Source: Olsenella_K sp050953285 (GTDB taxonomy: Bacteria > Actinomycetota > Coriobacteriia > Coriobacteriales > Atopobiaceae). Taken from it: 64,000 nucleotides of DNA. The stretch lies in assembly GCA_050953285.1 (NCBI GenBank), contig JBMNMK010000002.1:992001-1056000 (forward strand), written 5' to 3'. The notes under the pieces were generated by a model. The model saw only the letters and a list, made by a program, of their open reading frames with translations, did no database searches and was not told the DNA's origin. Shown here one piece after another: positions 17,195-25,243 of this stretch (within the stretch, counting starts at the first letter, position 1; the number at the start of each line of letters is the position of its first letter). The translations under genes and the position numbers were made by a program.

Positions 17195-18853
17195 TCATTC
17201 ACAAGCCGTGTTTGAATCCGCCTCCCCACGTGCAGCATCCAACAATTCCTGAGCATGTTCCAGCGCAGTCTTTGAAGCATCTCCTGAGAGCATTCTTGCA
17301 ATTTCACTCACCCGCTCTGAGCCAGAAATCTCTGTCAGGTGCGTCTCGGGGATGTCACCATCTGTTTTTGAGACCACATAGTGTGTCTGTCCCATCACGG
17401 CAACTTGCGCCAAATGCGTAACGACGATGACCTGGTGGGTTCGGGCAAGATTTGAGAGCACCTTGGCCAACGCCACGGCAGTAGAGCCGCCGACACCAGC
17501 ATCTACCTCATCAAATACCAGGGTCTCTGTCTCATCTTGATCCCCCAGCACGACCTTGCACGCAAGCATAACGCGAGAAATTTCTCCGCCAGAAGCAATC
17601 TTTTTGAGCGGGCGTGGTCTGAGGCCTGCTCCTGGCTGATACATCAGTTCAACCTTGCTTGGCCCTTCATCTGTCCACTGCGCACGATCCAGCCGTTCCA
17701 TATCAAACGAAAGCTGCGCGGTGCCCATCTCCAGATATGCCATCTGATCAGAAATCTTGCGTGCCAGCTCCGGTGCTGCCAAAGCTCTTATTTCATCGAG
17801 TTCATCTGCTCTTTGCGCAAGCGCAGCCTCTGCTTTATCGAGCTTGTGTTGGGCTTCTGCCAGCAGCTTGTCACCATTGTTGGCAGCATTGACTACCTCT
17901 TGTGCCTGCGCACGTTTCTCTAAAACATCCGAGATCTTGGGGCCATAGTTTCTCAGCAAGCGCTGAAGCTGTGCCATCCGCTCTTGCATATGGTTGAGCG
18001 CATCTGGCTCAAATTCAACGCTGTCTGCGTAATCACGCAATCCAGAGGCAGCATCTTCCAGCTCTATGAGAGCCCCTTCAATCTGCTGGACATAGGGCAG
18101 AAGATCCTGATCATGCCGCGACGCATCTTGCAACTCGCTCAGCACGGCAGAAATTCTATCCACTACACCCTCATCACCTGTCAGCTCTTCATGCGAGCCA
18201 AGCGCCGCATGAACAAGCATCTCCGCATGTTCGGCCTTAGGAAGTGTTGCCTCAAGCTCTTCAAGCTCATCTTCTTTTGGACTCACTTCATCAATTTGGC
18301 GCACGACAAAAGCCGCTTGATCGAGCTTTTGTGCTGCTGAGCGGCAGATCTCTTGTACACGTGCAAGCTCTTGTGCAGCAGCGCGTGCCGCATGAAGTGC
18401 GTCCTTGTAGGCTGTATGAGCATGGGCTGCTGGCTCTTTTCCCCACAGATCCAGCAGCTTGACATGTGTTTGAGGCTCAAGCAGCTTTTGGTGCTCATGC
18501 TGGCCGCACAGATCAATGGTTGCTCCAACGCTTTCCGCAAGTTCTCTGACCGAGGCCATCTGACCATTGATAGAGACGCGTCCATGGCCTTGAGCAGAGA
18601 TTTTGCGAGAAACCACTACGCCATCTGGGTCTGTATCACCTGAAATATAGAAGCGCCCCTCTACCGCAAGACCATCGGTTCCCTCACGAATAGCTGAGGT
18701 ATCCGCACGCTCCCCCATCATGAGCTTGATAGCGGAGAGCAGGGCGCTCTTGCCCGCTCCCGTCTCTCCGGTGAGAACCGTAAGTCCAGGGTTCAGGCGA
18801 AGTGTTGCATCTTGTATGAGCGCGACATTGCGCACATGCATCTCATCTAGCAT
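17195..18853 (-). CDS. recN: DNA repair protein RecN
   Basis: RecN is an SMC-like ATPase that acts early in double-strand break repair. The 552-aa protein has an N-terminal Walker A (LTGETGAGKSALL), a long central coiled coil (about 150-350), and a C-terminal head with the ABC signature KIASGGEISRVMLA and Walker B TLVFDEVDAGVGG. Its start overlaps the nadK stop by 7 bp. An in-frame ATG four codons later is an alternative. A LexA-type palindrome upstream of nadK suggests SOS induction of the pair. Confidence 0.96.
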   Translation of the reverse strand: MLDEMHVRNVALIQDATLRLNPGLTVLTGETGAGKSALLSAIKLMMGERADTSAIREGTDGLAVEGRFYISGDTDPDGVVVSRKISAQGHGRVSINGQMASVRELAESVGATIDLCGQHEHQKLLEPQTHVKLLDLWGKEPAAHAHTAYKDALHAARAAAQELARVQEICRSAAQKLDQAAFVVRQIDEVSPKEDELEELEATLPKAEHAEMLVHAALGSHEELTGDEGVVDRISAVLSELQDASRHDQDLLPYVQQIEGALIELEDAASGLRDYADSVEFEPDALNHMQERMAQLQRLLRNYGPKISDVLEKRAQAQEVVNAANNGDKLLAEAQHKLDKAEAALAQRADELDEIRALAAPELARKISDQMAYLEMGTAQLSFDMERLDRAQWTDEGPSKVELMYQPGAGLRPRPLKKIASGGEISRVMLACKVVLGDQDETETLVFDEVDAGVGGSTAVALAKVLSNLARTHQVIVVTHLAQVAVMGQTHYVVSKTDGDIPETHLTEISGSERVSEIARMLSGDASKTALEHAQELLDAARGEADSNTACE

Positions 18854-19710
18854 TGCATACCTGCCTCACCATAGAAGACGCGAGAAACAGATGCATAGAA
18901 GCTCGAAGAACTCTGATCCAGCATGAGGAGATCTCCCGGCCCTCTTCTGCACGTTGCATGAAGCAAAGTGTTTCCTGCGCCAACAGGGCGGCCATCGGCA
19001 AAAAGACAACGCTCTGCAGGGCGCTCATCACTCATGGAGATCTCTACCACATCTGCTGGTGATGTCAAAAATGCGCGCGCCATGATGGTATGAGGTGCTA
19101 CAGGCACACACACCATGCCATTGAACTCTGGCGTAACGATAGGACCACCTGCAGCGAGTGCATATCCGGTAGAGCCTGTTGCTGTGGAGACTATGAAACC
19201 ATCTCCGCGCAAACGATCAATATGGTTACCCGTCACCCAGATATCAAACTCAATAATGTCTCCGCCTGCACCCCGTGAGATAGACATCTCATTGAGCGCA
19301 AATTCATGCGTTGTCTCACATGTTCCGTCTGGCCTCATAAACGTGGCTTCAATATCTAAGGTAGCCCGCCGGGAAATATGGAGCTTGCCAGAGAGCGCAC
19401 TGTCCACACATGGCAAGAGATCAAGAGGCTCCGCGCTGGTAAGAAAACCAAGATGCCCGTAAGAAATACCGACTATGGGAATTTCTGAATATCCCACAAC
19501 GCGCGCCGCACGCAAGAGCGTGCCGTCCCCACCCAAAGAAACAACTAAAGCCAACCCATCAAGGTCAACGCTATCTACCTGTTCTATACGCTTGTCAGGC
19601 AAGCACTCTGACTCTATTCCTTGGTCTTTGAGCCACAAGCCGAGCGTGCGAGCATCATCTATGGCATCTTGCCGACGATAGTTTGGAACAATGAGTACTT
19701 TCAAGGCCAC
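18847..19710 (-). CDS. nadK: NAD kinase
   Basis: NadK phosphorylates NAD to NADP. The 287-aa protein has the diagnostic GGDGTLLRAAR motif, the NEMSISRG stretch and the glycine-rich TATGSTGYALAAGGPIV motif. The GTG at 19710 is chosen because GAGGGGG is 5 nt upstream. The operon order nadK-recN downstream of tlyA is common in Gram-positive bacteria and ties this gene to DNA repair regulation. Confidence 0.95.
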   Translation of the reverse strand: MALKVLIVPNYRRQDAIDDARTLGLWLKDQGIESECLPDKRIEQVDSVDLDGLALVVSLGGDGTLLRAARVVGYSEIPIVGISYGHLGFLTSAEPLDLLPCVDSALSGKLHISRRATLDIEATFMRPDGTCETTHEFALNEMSISRGAGGDIIEFDIWVTGNHIDRLRGDGFIVSTATGSTGYALAAGGPIVTPEFNGMVCVPVAPHTIMARAFLTSPADVVEISMSDERPAERCLFADGRPVGAGNTLLHATCRRGPGDLLMLDQSSSSFYASVSRVFYGEAGMQC

Positions 19711-19774
19711 CAAATCCCCCTCGCACACCGTGAATAAGCGAAATAAAGTCTATCACGCCCACTACGCTCTCGTC

Positions 19775-19790
19775 ACGAACTATTGTTCGT
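19775..19790. promoter_or_regulatory. LexA (SOS) box upstream of nadK-recN
   Basis: The sequence ACGAAC-TATT-GTTCGT is a perfect inverted repeat centred about 72 bp upstream of the nadK GTG. It matches the Gram-positive LexA core CGAAC-N4-GTTCG. recN is a classic SOS gene, so the location fits. On the minus strand TTCGTG inside the box could act as a -35 with TGATAG 18 bp further on, so repressor binding would block the promoter. Confidence 0.8.
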
Positions 19791-19960
19791 AATCCCTAAA
19801 CAATGCAAAGTTGCCTGTGGGCGGTCATCGCTACCAAAAGAGCTCTCAATATGGCAGTAAATTGCATATCAAAAGAAGAATATGCATCCGTAAGTACATT
19901 TTCAGCACGAGAAAATTGGGATCACCCTGCAAACATGCGGCAGCTTACACACCCACCAGG

Positions 19961-20818
19961 TTACGCATTCATGCCGCCTGCCGCACGGCCCTCATCACCA
20001 ACCACGCACGCTGCTTCAAAGACCACGCGCGCAAGATCACGCTCATCAAGGCGCAGCATCGGCTGGAGGTTCTTATCGCCCACGAGCTGGCCTAAAAGAA
20101 GATACTCAACGTTGCCTTTGTGACCTGCAATGGGAGAAGGGCACGCGGCCAAAGGTACGAGGCCGCTCGACGCGAACGCCTCGTACACCTTTTCAAGCGC
20201 AGCCAGCCTCACCTTGGGATCCGTGACGATTCCGCCCTCATCGACGTCTTTGCGCGGCGCCTCAAACTGCGGCTTTACCAGGGTAAGGAAGCTACCGTGA
20301 GGCGCCAAGAGGGCAATCACGGCATCGAGGATATGGATGATGGACGTGAAGGAAACGTCGCAGACGGCCAAATCTATGGTGTTTTGGCGCGCGGGCGTAG
20401 CAACATCCACGATGTTTGTCCGCTCGAGAAGCTCTATGCGCGCATCCTGCCGCAAAGACCAGTCAAACTGCGCATAGCCCACGTCCACGGCAACCACATG
20501 CGCCGCGCCGTGCCTGAGCAGGCAGTCGGTAAAACCGCCGGTAGAGCAGCCTACATCAAGACAGCGCTTGTGGGCGGGATCTACGCCAAAAGCCGTAAGG
20601 CCACCTTCGAGCTTGGTTCCACCGCGACTCACAAAGTGCTTCTTAGACTTCACATGCACATCGAGGCCCACCTCTACGCGCTCGCCTGCGCTGGTCAGCT
20701 TCCTGCCGCCCGCAGACACCTCACCTGCAAGTATCGAGCGCAAGGCCTCGTCTTTGGACGAGAAGAACCCTTGCGCCACCAGCTCTTCATCAAGCCGACG
20801 TTTTGGAGAGCGTGTCAT
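19961..20818 (-). CDS. tlyA: TlyA-family rRNA 2'-O-methyltransferase
   Basis: TlyA proteins are SAM-dependent 2'-O-ribose methyltransferases of 16S and/or 23S rRNA. The 285-aa protein has an N-terminal S4 RNA-binding domain (about 6-65) and an FtsJ-like Rossmann domain with CLDVGCSTGGFTDCLL, VVAVDVGYAQFDW and LVKPQFEAPRKDVDEGGIV. It follows xseB closely. The 250 bp between tlyA and nadK hold the LexA box and little else. Confidence 0.93.
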   Translation of the reverse strand: MTRSPKRRLDEELVAQGFFSSKDEALRSILAGEVSAGGRKLTSAGERVEVGLDVHVKSKKHFVSRGGTKLEGGLTAFGVDPAHKRCLDVGCSTGGFTDCLLRHGAAHVVAVDVGYAQFDWSLRQDARIELLERTNIVDVATPARQNTIDLAVCDVSFTSIIHILDAVIALLAPHGSFLTLVKPQFEAPRKDVDEGGIVTDPKVRLAALEKVYEAFASSGLVPLAACPSPIAGHKGNVEYLLLGQLVGDKNLQPMLRLDERDLARVVFEAACVVGDEGRAAGGMNA

Positions 20819-20826
20819 GGATGTGC

Positions 20827-21105
20827 CTACTCACCTGGTTCAGGAGAAGCCGTTTGAACCTGATCTGTCGCAGGTGTGGCGTCTGCCGTAGCTGGCGCGT
20901 CAGTCGCATCTGCCGCTTCATGGGCGCTCGGCTCTTCAATGTCTACCATCTCTACGGCTTTTGCACCCAAGGCCAGCGCCTCATCAAACAGGTCAAGGGA
21001 CCGCTCTAAGGAGACTCCCTTGTCTTTTACCTGCGTCACAATTTCACTGAGCCGTGCAGAAATACCTTCAAAGTTCTCATAGGAAGAGGTATCAAACTTA
21101 GCCAC
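20827..21105 (-). CDS. xseB: Exodeoxyribonuclease VII small subunit
   Basis: XseB is the small subunit of exonuclease VII, which degrades single-stranded DNA. The first 60 of 92 residues match the family (SYENFEGISARLSEIVTQVKD, then SLERSLDLFDEALAL). The last 35 or so residues are an Ala/Asp/Thr-rich acidic tail. The large subunit xseA, usually adjacent, is not next to it and not elsewhere in the window. It starts at a GTG 8 nt after GAGGAGG, close behind nusB. Confidence 0.88.
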   Translation of the reverse strand: MAKFDTSSYENFEGISARLSEIVTQVKDKGVSLERSLDLFDEALALGAKAVEMVDIEEPSAHEAADATDAPATADATPATDQVQTASPEPGE

Positions 21106-21108
21106 AGG

Positions 21109-21708
21109 CTATGCCTCCTCATCCTCAAAAGATGAGGGTGTATAGGCCTCAAAGCCATCTGCGGAAGTGTTGGCTGGATCGTTGAATGCGTCGTCAGCCG
21201 CATCATCAGCTGCACCGTCCGGAGCATCTGCAGCGCTCGCTGCTTCGTGCGCGTGAGCCAGCTCGTCTTGAGCCTCTGCCACAAGATCTTCTCCTTGCGA
21301 CAGCTGAGCCGCAATACGGCCCAACACGCCGTTCACAAAGCGCGGAGATTCGTCGGTGCCAAATGCCTTGGCAAGCTCCACGGATTCATCAATAGACACT
21401 GCCGTATCCACATCATCGCACTCAAGAATCTCATAGATTGTGAGGCGCAAAAGATTGCGGTCAACTGCTGGCATGCGAGCAACGGACCAGTTCATAGAGG
21501 CACGTGCAATGATGGTATCGAGCAGACGGATTTTCTCGCCCGCTCCACGCGCAAGCTGCTCACCATACGGGTCAAGCGGTCCGTCGGAAAGGGCATATTC
21601 ACCCGAAAGGACATCGGTCACTGTTCTGCCAGAAGCCTCTGCCTGGAAAAGAATTTGCAAAGCTTGGCTGCGCGCGAGCGTACGCCCGCCAAATCTTTTG
21701 TTAGACAC
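21109..21708 (-). CDS. nusB: Transcription antitermination factor NusB
   Basis: NusB binds boxA RNA with NusE to prevent premature termination in rRNA operons. The core (about 1-140) fits the family: RSQALQILFQAEASGR, SMNWSVARMPAVDRNLLRLTIYEI, SIDESVELAKAFGTDESPRFVNGVLGRIA. About 60 extra residues at the C-terminus are Ala/Asp/Glu-rich and acidic. The GTG at 21708 uses an AAGGAG site inside the last codons of the asp23 gene, so the two are coupled. Confidence 0.93.
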   Translation of the reverse strand: MSNKRFGGRTLARSQALQILFQAEASGRTVTDVLSGEYALSDGPLDPYGEQLARGAGEKIRLLDTIIARASMNWSVARMPAVDRNLLRLTIYEILECDDVDTAVSIDESVELAKAFGTDESPRFVNGVLGRIAAQLSQGEDLVAEAQDELAHAHEAASAADAPDGAADDAADDAFNDPANTSADGFEAYTPSSFEDEEA

Positions 21709-21714
21709 CTAAAA

Positions 21715-22077
21715 CTACTCCTTGGGGAAGACGAGGGAGTCAATGCAGACATCCACAGACCCTACCTCAACGCCAATTTGCTCTTCGATGGCATTTGCCA
21801 CAGCTTTTCTCATCTCATCAGCAAGGCGCGTGAAGGCATAGCCATAAAAGACTGAAATATGTACCGTGACCTTGAGTTTTCCGTCCTCTACAGCGGACTC
21901 AACGGCCGCCTCTGGCACCGTCTCTTTTTTGGTAAACACGGAGATGAGGCTGGATGTGATGTCATTGCCGCCGACCGCAGCAACACCTTCTACCTTTGCT
22001 GCTGCCATAGAAACTATCGCAGAGACAACGCCTTTGGATATGCTGATGCCCGCAATAGTGATCTCGTTAGAATTCAT
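21715..22077 (-). CDS. Asp23/Gls24 family envelope stress response protein
   Basis: A 120-aa protein of the Asp23/Gls24 family (DUF322), small alkaline-shock-like proteins often linked to the cell envelope. It shows the typical ITIAGISISKGVVSAIVSMAAAKVEGVAAVG start and the YGYAFTRLADEMRKAVANAIEEQIGVEVGSVDVCI end. The ATG at 22077 is preferred: AAAGGG lies 6 nt upstream. A position between efp and nusB is common in Gram-positive bacteria. Confidence 0.9.
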   Translation of the reverse strand: MNSNEITIAGISISKGVVSAIVSMAAAKVEGVAAVGGNDITSSLISVFTKKETVPEAAVESAVEDGKLKVTVHISVFYGYAFTRLADEMRKAVANAIEEQIGVEVGSVDVCIDSLVFPKE

Positions 22078-22172
22078 GGCACACCCTTTCCAATCATCTG
22101 GTGCAATCACCTAAGAACCGCGATGTTCGCAACAAGTATAAACGTTTGACGCTGAGTCATGAGGGGCAGGAC

Positions 22173-22209
22173 GGATAAGAAACGCCGCACCTCTCTAAGA
22201 AGTGCGGCG
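22173..22209 (-). terminator. Intrinsic terminator downstream of efp
   Basis: On the minus strand an 8-bp stem CGCCGCAC/GTGCGGCG (22209-22202 and 22190-22183) is followed by TTTCTTATCC. It lies 25 bp past the efp stop and separates efp from asp23-nusB. Confidence 0.75.
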
Positions 22210-22233
22210 CGCACCATACATCTGGACTAAAAA

Positions 22234-22797
22234 CTAGACGCGAGAAACAAATTTACCCGTACGGGTGTCAACCTTGATGACCTCGCCCTGGTTGAGATAC
22301 ATAGGAACCTGGATGAGCGCGCCGGTCTCAATGGTTGCAGGCTTGGTGCCGCCCTGTACCGTATCACCTTTGAAGCCCGGATCAGTCTCGGTGATCGCAG
22401 CCTCAATAAACATGGGAGGCTGAACGCCAATGAGCTCGGTATCTGCGTAAAGCAGCTGGCAGATATCATTTTCCTTGTACCAAACAGAGTTCTCACCAAT
22501 GAAGCTGGTATCCACGGGGATCTGCTCAAAGGTCTCTGGATCCATAAAGTAGTACGCATTGCCGTCATTATAGAGATACTGCATCTCACGGGTGATAAGC
22601 TGCACGTTCTCAAACTTGGTACCTGCGTTGCAGGTCTGGTCAATCACACGGCCAGTTTTGAGATCACGGATCTTATAGCGGACAAACGCGCCGCCCTTAC
22701 CCGGCTTGACGTGCTGGAACTCGACGATCGTGTAGATCTTATCCTTGATCTTAAGACCCATGCCGTTCTTGAAATCTGCAGTACTAATGGTAGCCAA
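22234..22797 (-). CDS. efp: Elongation factor P
   Basis: EF-P relieves ribosome stalling at polyproline stretches. The 187-aa product has the usual length and three-domain layout, with the tip loop VKPGKGGAFVRYK in domain I and the DIVKVDTRTG-type end (VIKVDTRTGKFVSRV). The start is taken at TTG 22797, which gives the conserved ATISTADFKNGM N-terminus; an AG-rich stretch precedes it. A longer frame to 22932 would add 45 unrelated residues. A good promoter lies 50-80 bp upstream. Confidence 0.95.
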   Translation of the reverse strand: MATISTADFKNGMGLKIKDKIYTIVEFQHVKPGKGGAFVRYKIRDLKTGRVIDQTCNAGTKFENVQLITREMQYLYNDGNAYYFMDPETFEQIPVDTSFIGENSVWYKENDICQLLYADTELIGVQPPMFIEAAITETDPGFKGDTVQGGTKPATIETGALIQVPMYLNQGEVIKVDTRTGKFVSRV

Positions 22798-22849
22798 TGG
22801 ACTCTCTCTTTCTCTTGCACCACGGCACAGCGCGCGACCGTGGGACGTG

Positions 22850-22878
22850 CTATAAGCTTGCACAACGTTATATGCCAA
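22850..22878 (-). promoter_or_regulatory. Predicted efp promoter
   Basis: On the minus strand TTGGCA (22878-22873), a 17-bp spacer and TTATAG (22855-22850) form a good sigma-70 promoter. Transcription would begin near 22843, leaving a leader of about 45 nt before the TTG start of efp. Confidence 0.6.
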
Positions 22879-22982
22879 GAGATTATAATTCCAATTGACT
22901 CCATACGCCCAGCTAGACTCAATTTGCAGCACAAATTGCAGAGCAGCGCCACATTATAGATGCCTGGGCGCATGGCGCATCA

Positions 22983-23360
22983 TCAGTCAGCGCCCAAAAA
23001 GAGCCGCTTGATGCCGAGCCTCATAACTTGAAGCAGCGTGGGAGACTTTTGCAGTCTATCTGCCGGCATGTGATTTCTAAACGTCCTCAGCGTGAGCTTG
23101 TTGTCCCGCGTGGAGAACGAGAAATGGCCGTTCTTCTTGGTGAAAATGGCAAAGCGAGAAATGTAGCGTCCCCCAAACATCACCGAAGCCGCAACATAGT
23201 CAATCTCATCCCAGGGAATCTGGATGAAATCCTCCGTGTTGCGCTCGTTGTAAAACTCCACGGCCTTATCGCCCACCAAAAGTGAACCATAGGTGGTAAG
23301 TCCCATGAACGAGGTGGCCTTGATCGTCAACTCAACCGAGGTGTTTTGGGAAACTGCCAT
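22983..23360 (-). CDS. manO: DUF956 family protein of the mannose PTS operon
   Basis: A 125-aa DUF956 protein, the small gene that follows mannose-family PTS genes in many Gram-positive bacteria (ManO of lactobacilli). It contains SFMGLTTYGSLLVGDKAVEFYN and the IPWDEIDYVAASVMFGGRYISRFAIFTKKNG core typical of the family. Its molecular role is unsettled; a regulatory function for the operon has been suggested. The ATG at 23360 has AAAGG 7 nt upstream. A strong hairpin (23403-23445) separates it from the IID gene. Confidence 0.85.
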   Translation of the reverse strand: MAVSQNTSVELTIKATSFMGLTTYGSLLVGDKAVEFYNERNTEDFIQIPWDEIDYVAASVMFGGRYISRFAIFTKKNGHFSFSTRDNKLTLRTFRNHMPADRLQKSPTLLQVMRLGIKRLFLGAD

Positions 23361-23402
23361 CACAAAACCTTTCTCGCTTCAAGCACGAGCGTACACAGAG
23401 AA

Positions 23403-23445
23403 GGGCTGCGCCCGCCGAAACAGAGCATCTCGACCGGCGCAACCC
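23403..23445 (-). terminator. Hairpin between PTS IID gene and DUF956 gene
   Basis: On the minus strand GGGTTGCGCC (23445-23436) can pair with GGCGCAGCCC (23412-23403) with one G-U pair. It lies just after the IID stop and is followed by TTCTCTGTG, with only a weak U-tract. It may be an attenuator or a transcript-stabilising hairpin that lowers DUF956 expression relative to the transporter. Confidence 0.4.
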
Positions 23446-23464
23446 CCAGCTGTGCAAGAAATAC

Positions 23465-24385
23465 TTACATGAAGTTCAGCACGCGACCAATGATACCAAC
23501 GCCGAAGAGGGCAAGGATGATCGCGATAGGAGAAACCTTCTGCTTCAAGAGCTTACAGCACAGAAGTGTCAGGCCAAGCGCGGCAAGGCCCGGGATCAGA
23601 GCGTCCAGGTTCTGCTGGAGCGTGGTGACGCGCACTTCGTTCAAGCCATTGACGCCCAAGGATGCATATTGCTCAAGGGCAGACTTGATGCCGTCTGCAT
23701 CGCCAGAGATGGTGCTCCAGTCAATGTAGGCACCTGGCTGCTGCGTGATCCTTGAGACCACCGGGGTAAATGAAATGGATACCCAGCGCTCAACCAGTGA
23801 GCCAATGATGAACATACCCAAGATGGAAGCACCCTCGGTGATCTTACCCAACATGCCACCGCTGAGGTCTTTGGTGATCTCTGTACCCACGCGATAGCCA
23901 AACTCCTGCGAGTACCAGAGGAACGCCAGACGGATGATATTCCACGCAATAAAGAACAGCAGCGGTCCTACGATGTTGCCGGTCAGTGCCAAAGAAGCAC
24001 CCATAGCACCCAAGATAGGACGGATGGTGTACCAGAACACAGGGTCACCAACGCCTGCGAGAGGACCCATCATACCGACCTTGACACCCTGGATGGCCGC
24101 GTCGTCAATAGGCTCACCATTTGCACGCTCTTCCTCAAGAGCCAAGGTGACGCCAATGACCGGCGCGGACACATACGGGTGGGTGTTATAGAACTCAAGG
24201 TGGCGCTTGAGAGCTGCAGCCTGATCCTCTTTGGTCTTATAGAGCTTCTTGATAGCGGGGATCATAGCAAAGCACCAACCGCCGTTCTGCATACGCTCGT
24301 AGTTCCACGAGCCCTGCAGGTACTGGTGGCGCAAGCACACTGCCCTACGGTCTTGTTGAGAAAGCGTAATCTTCTCTTCTGCCAT
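23465..24385 (-). CDS. manZ: PTS mannose-family transporter subunit IID
   Basis: IID is one of the two membrane subunits of the mannose-family PTS, which imports and phosphorylates hexoses. The 306-aa protein begins with the family pattern LRHQYLQGSWNYERMQNGGWCFAMIPAIKKLY, and contains GPLAGVGDPVFWYTIRPILGAMGASLA and several membrane segments. The ATG at 24385 follows AAGGGGGAG. It directly follows the IIC gene. Confidence 0.95.
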   Translation of the reverse strand: MAEEKITLSQQDRRAVCLRHQYLQGSWNYERMQNGGWCFAMIPAIKKLYKTKEDQAAALKRHLEFYNTHPYVSAPVIGVTLALEEERANGEPIDDAAIQGVKVGMMGPLAGVGDPVFWYTIRPILGAMGASLALTGNIVGPLLFFIAWNIIRLAFLWYSQEFGYRVGTEITKDLSGGMLGKITEGASILGMFIIGSLVERWVSISFTPVVSRITQQPGAYIDWSTISGDADGIKSALEQYASLGVNGLNEVRVTTLQQNLDALIPGLAALGLTLLCCKLLKQKVSPIAIILALFGVGIIGRVLNFM

Positions 24386-24403
24386 TATTCTCACTCCCCC
24401 TTC

Positions 24404-25216
24404 TTATTTGTAGTCATCCAAGATGTCACCCAGCGGATCTCCGCTGCCAGCACCGCCACCACTCTGGGCTGCAAGCTCCTTGAGGCCCAGGTAGATAAGT
24501 GCCAGAGAAACACCGATGGCACCCAGTGCAATCAGGGTGAGCTCGGAAAGTGCTGCCAAAACGAAGCCCAGTGCAAAGAACGGCCAGGTCTCCTTGGTTG
24601 CCATCATATTGATAACCATTGCGTAACCAACGGCGGCTACCATGCCACCGCCAACCTGCATACCACCGTTGAGCCATGCGGGCATCATGTTAAGAGCTGC
24701 CGTTACGGCCTCACCGGGGATGAAGCACAGCGCTGCTGCAGGAACTGCAATACGGACGCCCTGGAGCAAGATAGCCAAGATCTGCCAGATCTCAATGCCT
24801 CTAAAGTTTGCATTCTCTGCACACCTATCCATGGCGTGAACCATAGGAATTGCAATGGTACGGCAGAGCATAGTCAGGAACAGACCTGCTACAGACAGAG
24901 GGATTGCAACAGCAATAGAGGTACTGATGGCCGTGGTTGCGTCCTGGCCACCATTGAGTGCCAAAACCATGATGATGGAAGAGGCAACAGCAGCAAGAGC
25001 GGCGTCAGGAGCCACCGCTGCACCAATGTTTGCCCAGCCCAGAGCAATCATCTGCAGCGATCCGCCCAAGATGATGCCCTCGATGGGATGTCCTGTTACC
25101 AAACCAATAAGGGTGCAAGCCACCAGTGGCTGATGGAACTCCCACTCGTCCAAGATACCTTCCATGCCAGCAAAGAAGGCGACAATAACAACGAGCAGCA
25201 CAGTAATAGGCGACAT
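24404..25216 (-). CDS. manY: PTS mannose-family transporter subunit IIC
   Basis: IIC forms the sugar channel of the mannose-family PTS. The 270-aa hydrophobic protein has the typical start MSPITVLLVVIVAFFAGMEGILDEWEFHQPLVACTLIG in divided form, GNPIEGIILGGSLQM-type motif (GHPIEGIILGGSLQMIALGW) and 6-8 membrane segments. It sits between the IIAB and IID genes. Substrate (mannose, glucose or another hexose) cannot be told from sequence. Confidence 0.95.
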   Translation of the reverse strand: MSPITVLLVVIVAFFAGMEGILDEWEFHQPLVACTLIGLVTGHPIEGIILGGSLQMIALGWANIGAAVAPDAALAAVASSIIMVLALNGGQDATTAISTSIAVAIPLSVAGLFLTMLCRTIAIPMVHAMDRCAENANFRGIEIWQILAILLQGVRIAVPAAALCFIPGEAVTAALNMMPAWLNGGMQVGGGMVAAVGYAMVINMMATKETWPFFALGFVLAALSELTLIALGAIGVSLALIYLGLKELAAQSGGGAGSGDPLGDILDDYK

Positions 25217-25243
25217 GACTTCCCTCCTTTTCTCTTCTCGGCG

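Noticed and set aside
22111..22140. LexA-like GAAC...GTTC repeat near 22117
   Set aside because: The spacer is 6 bp instead of 4 and the flanks do not match.
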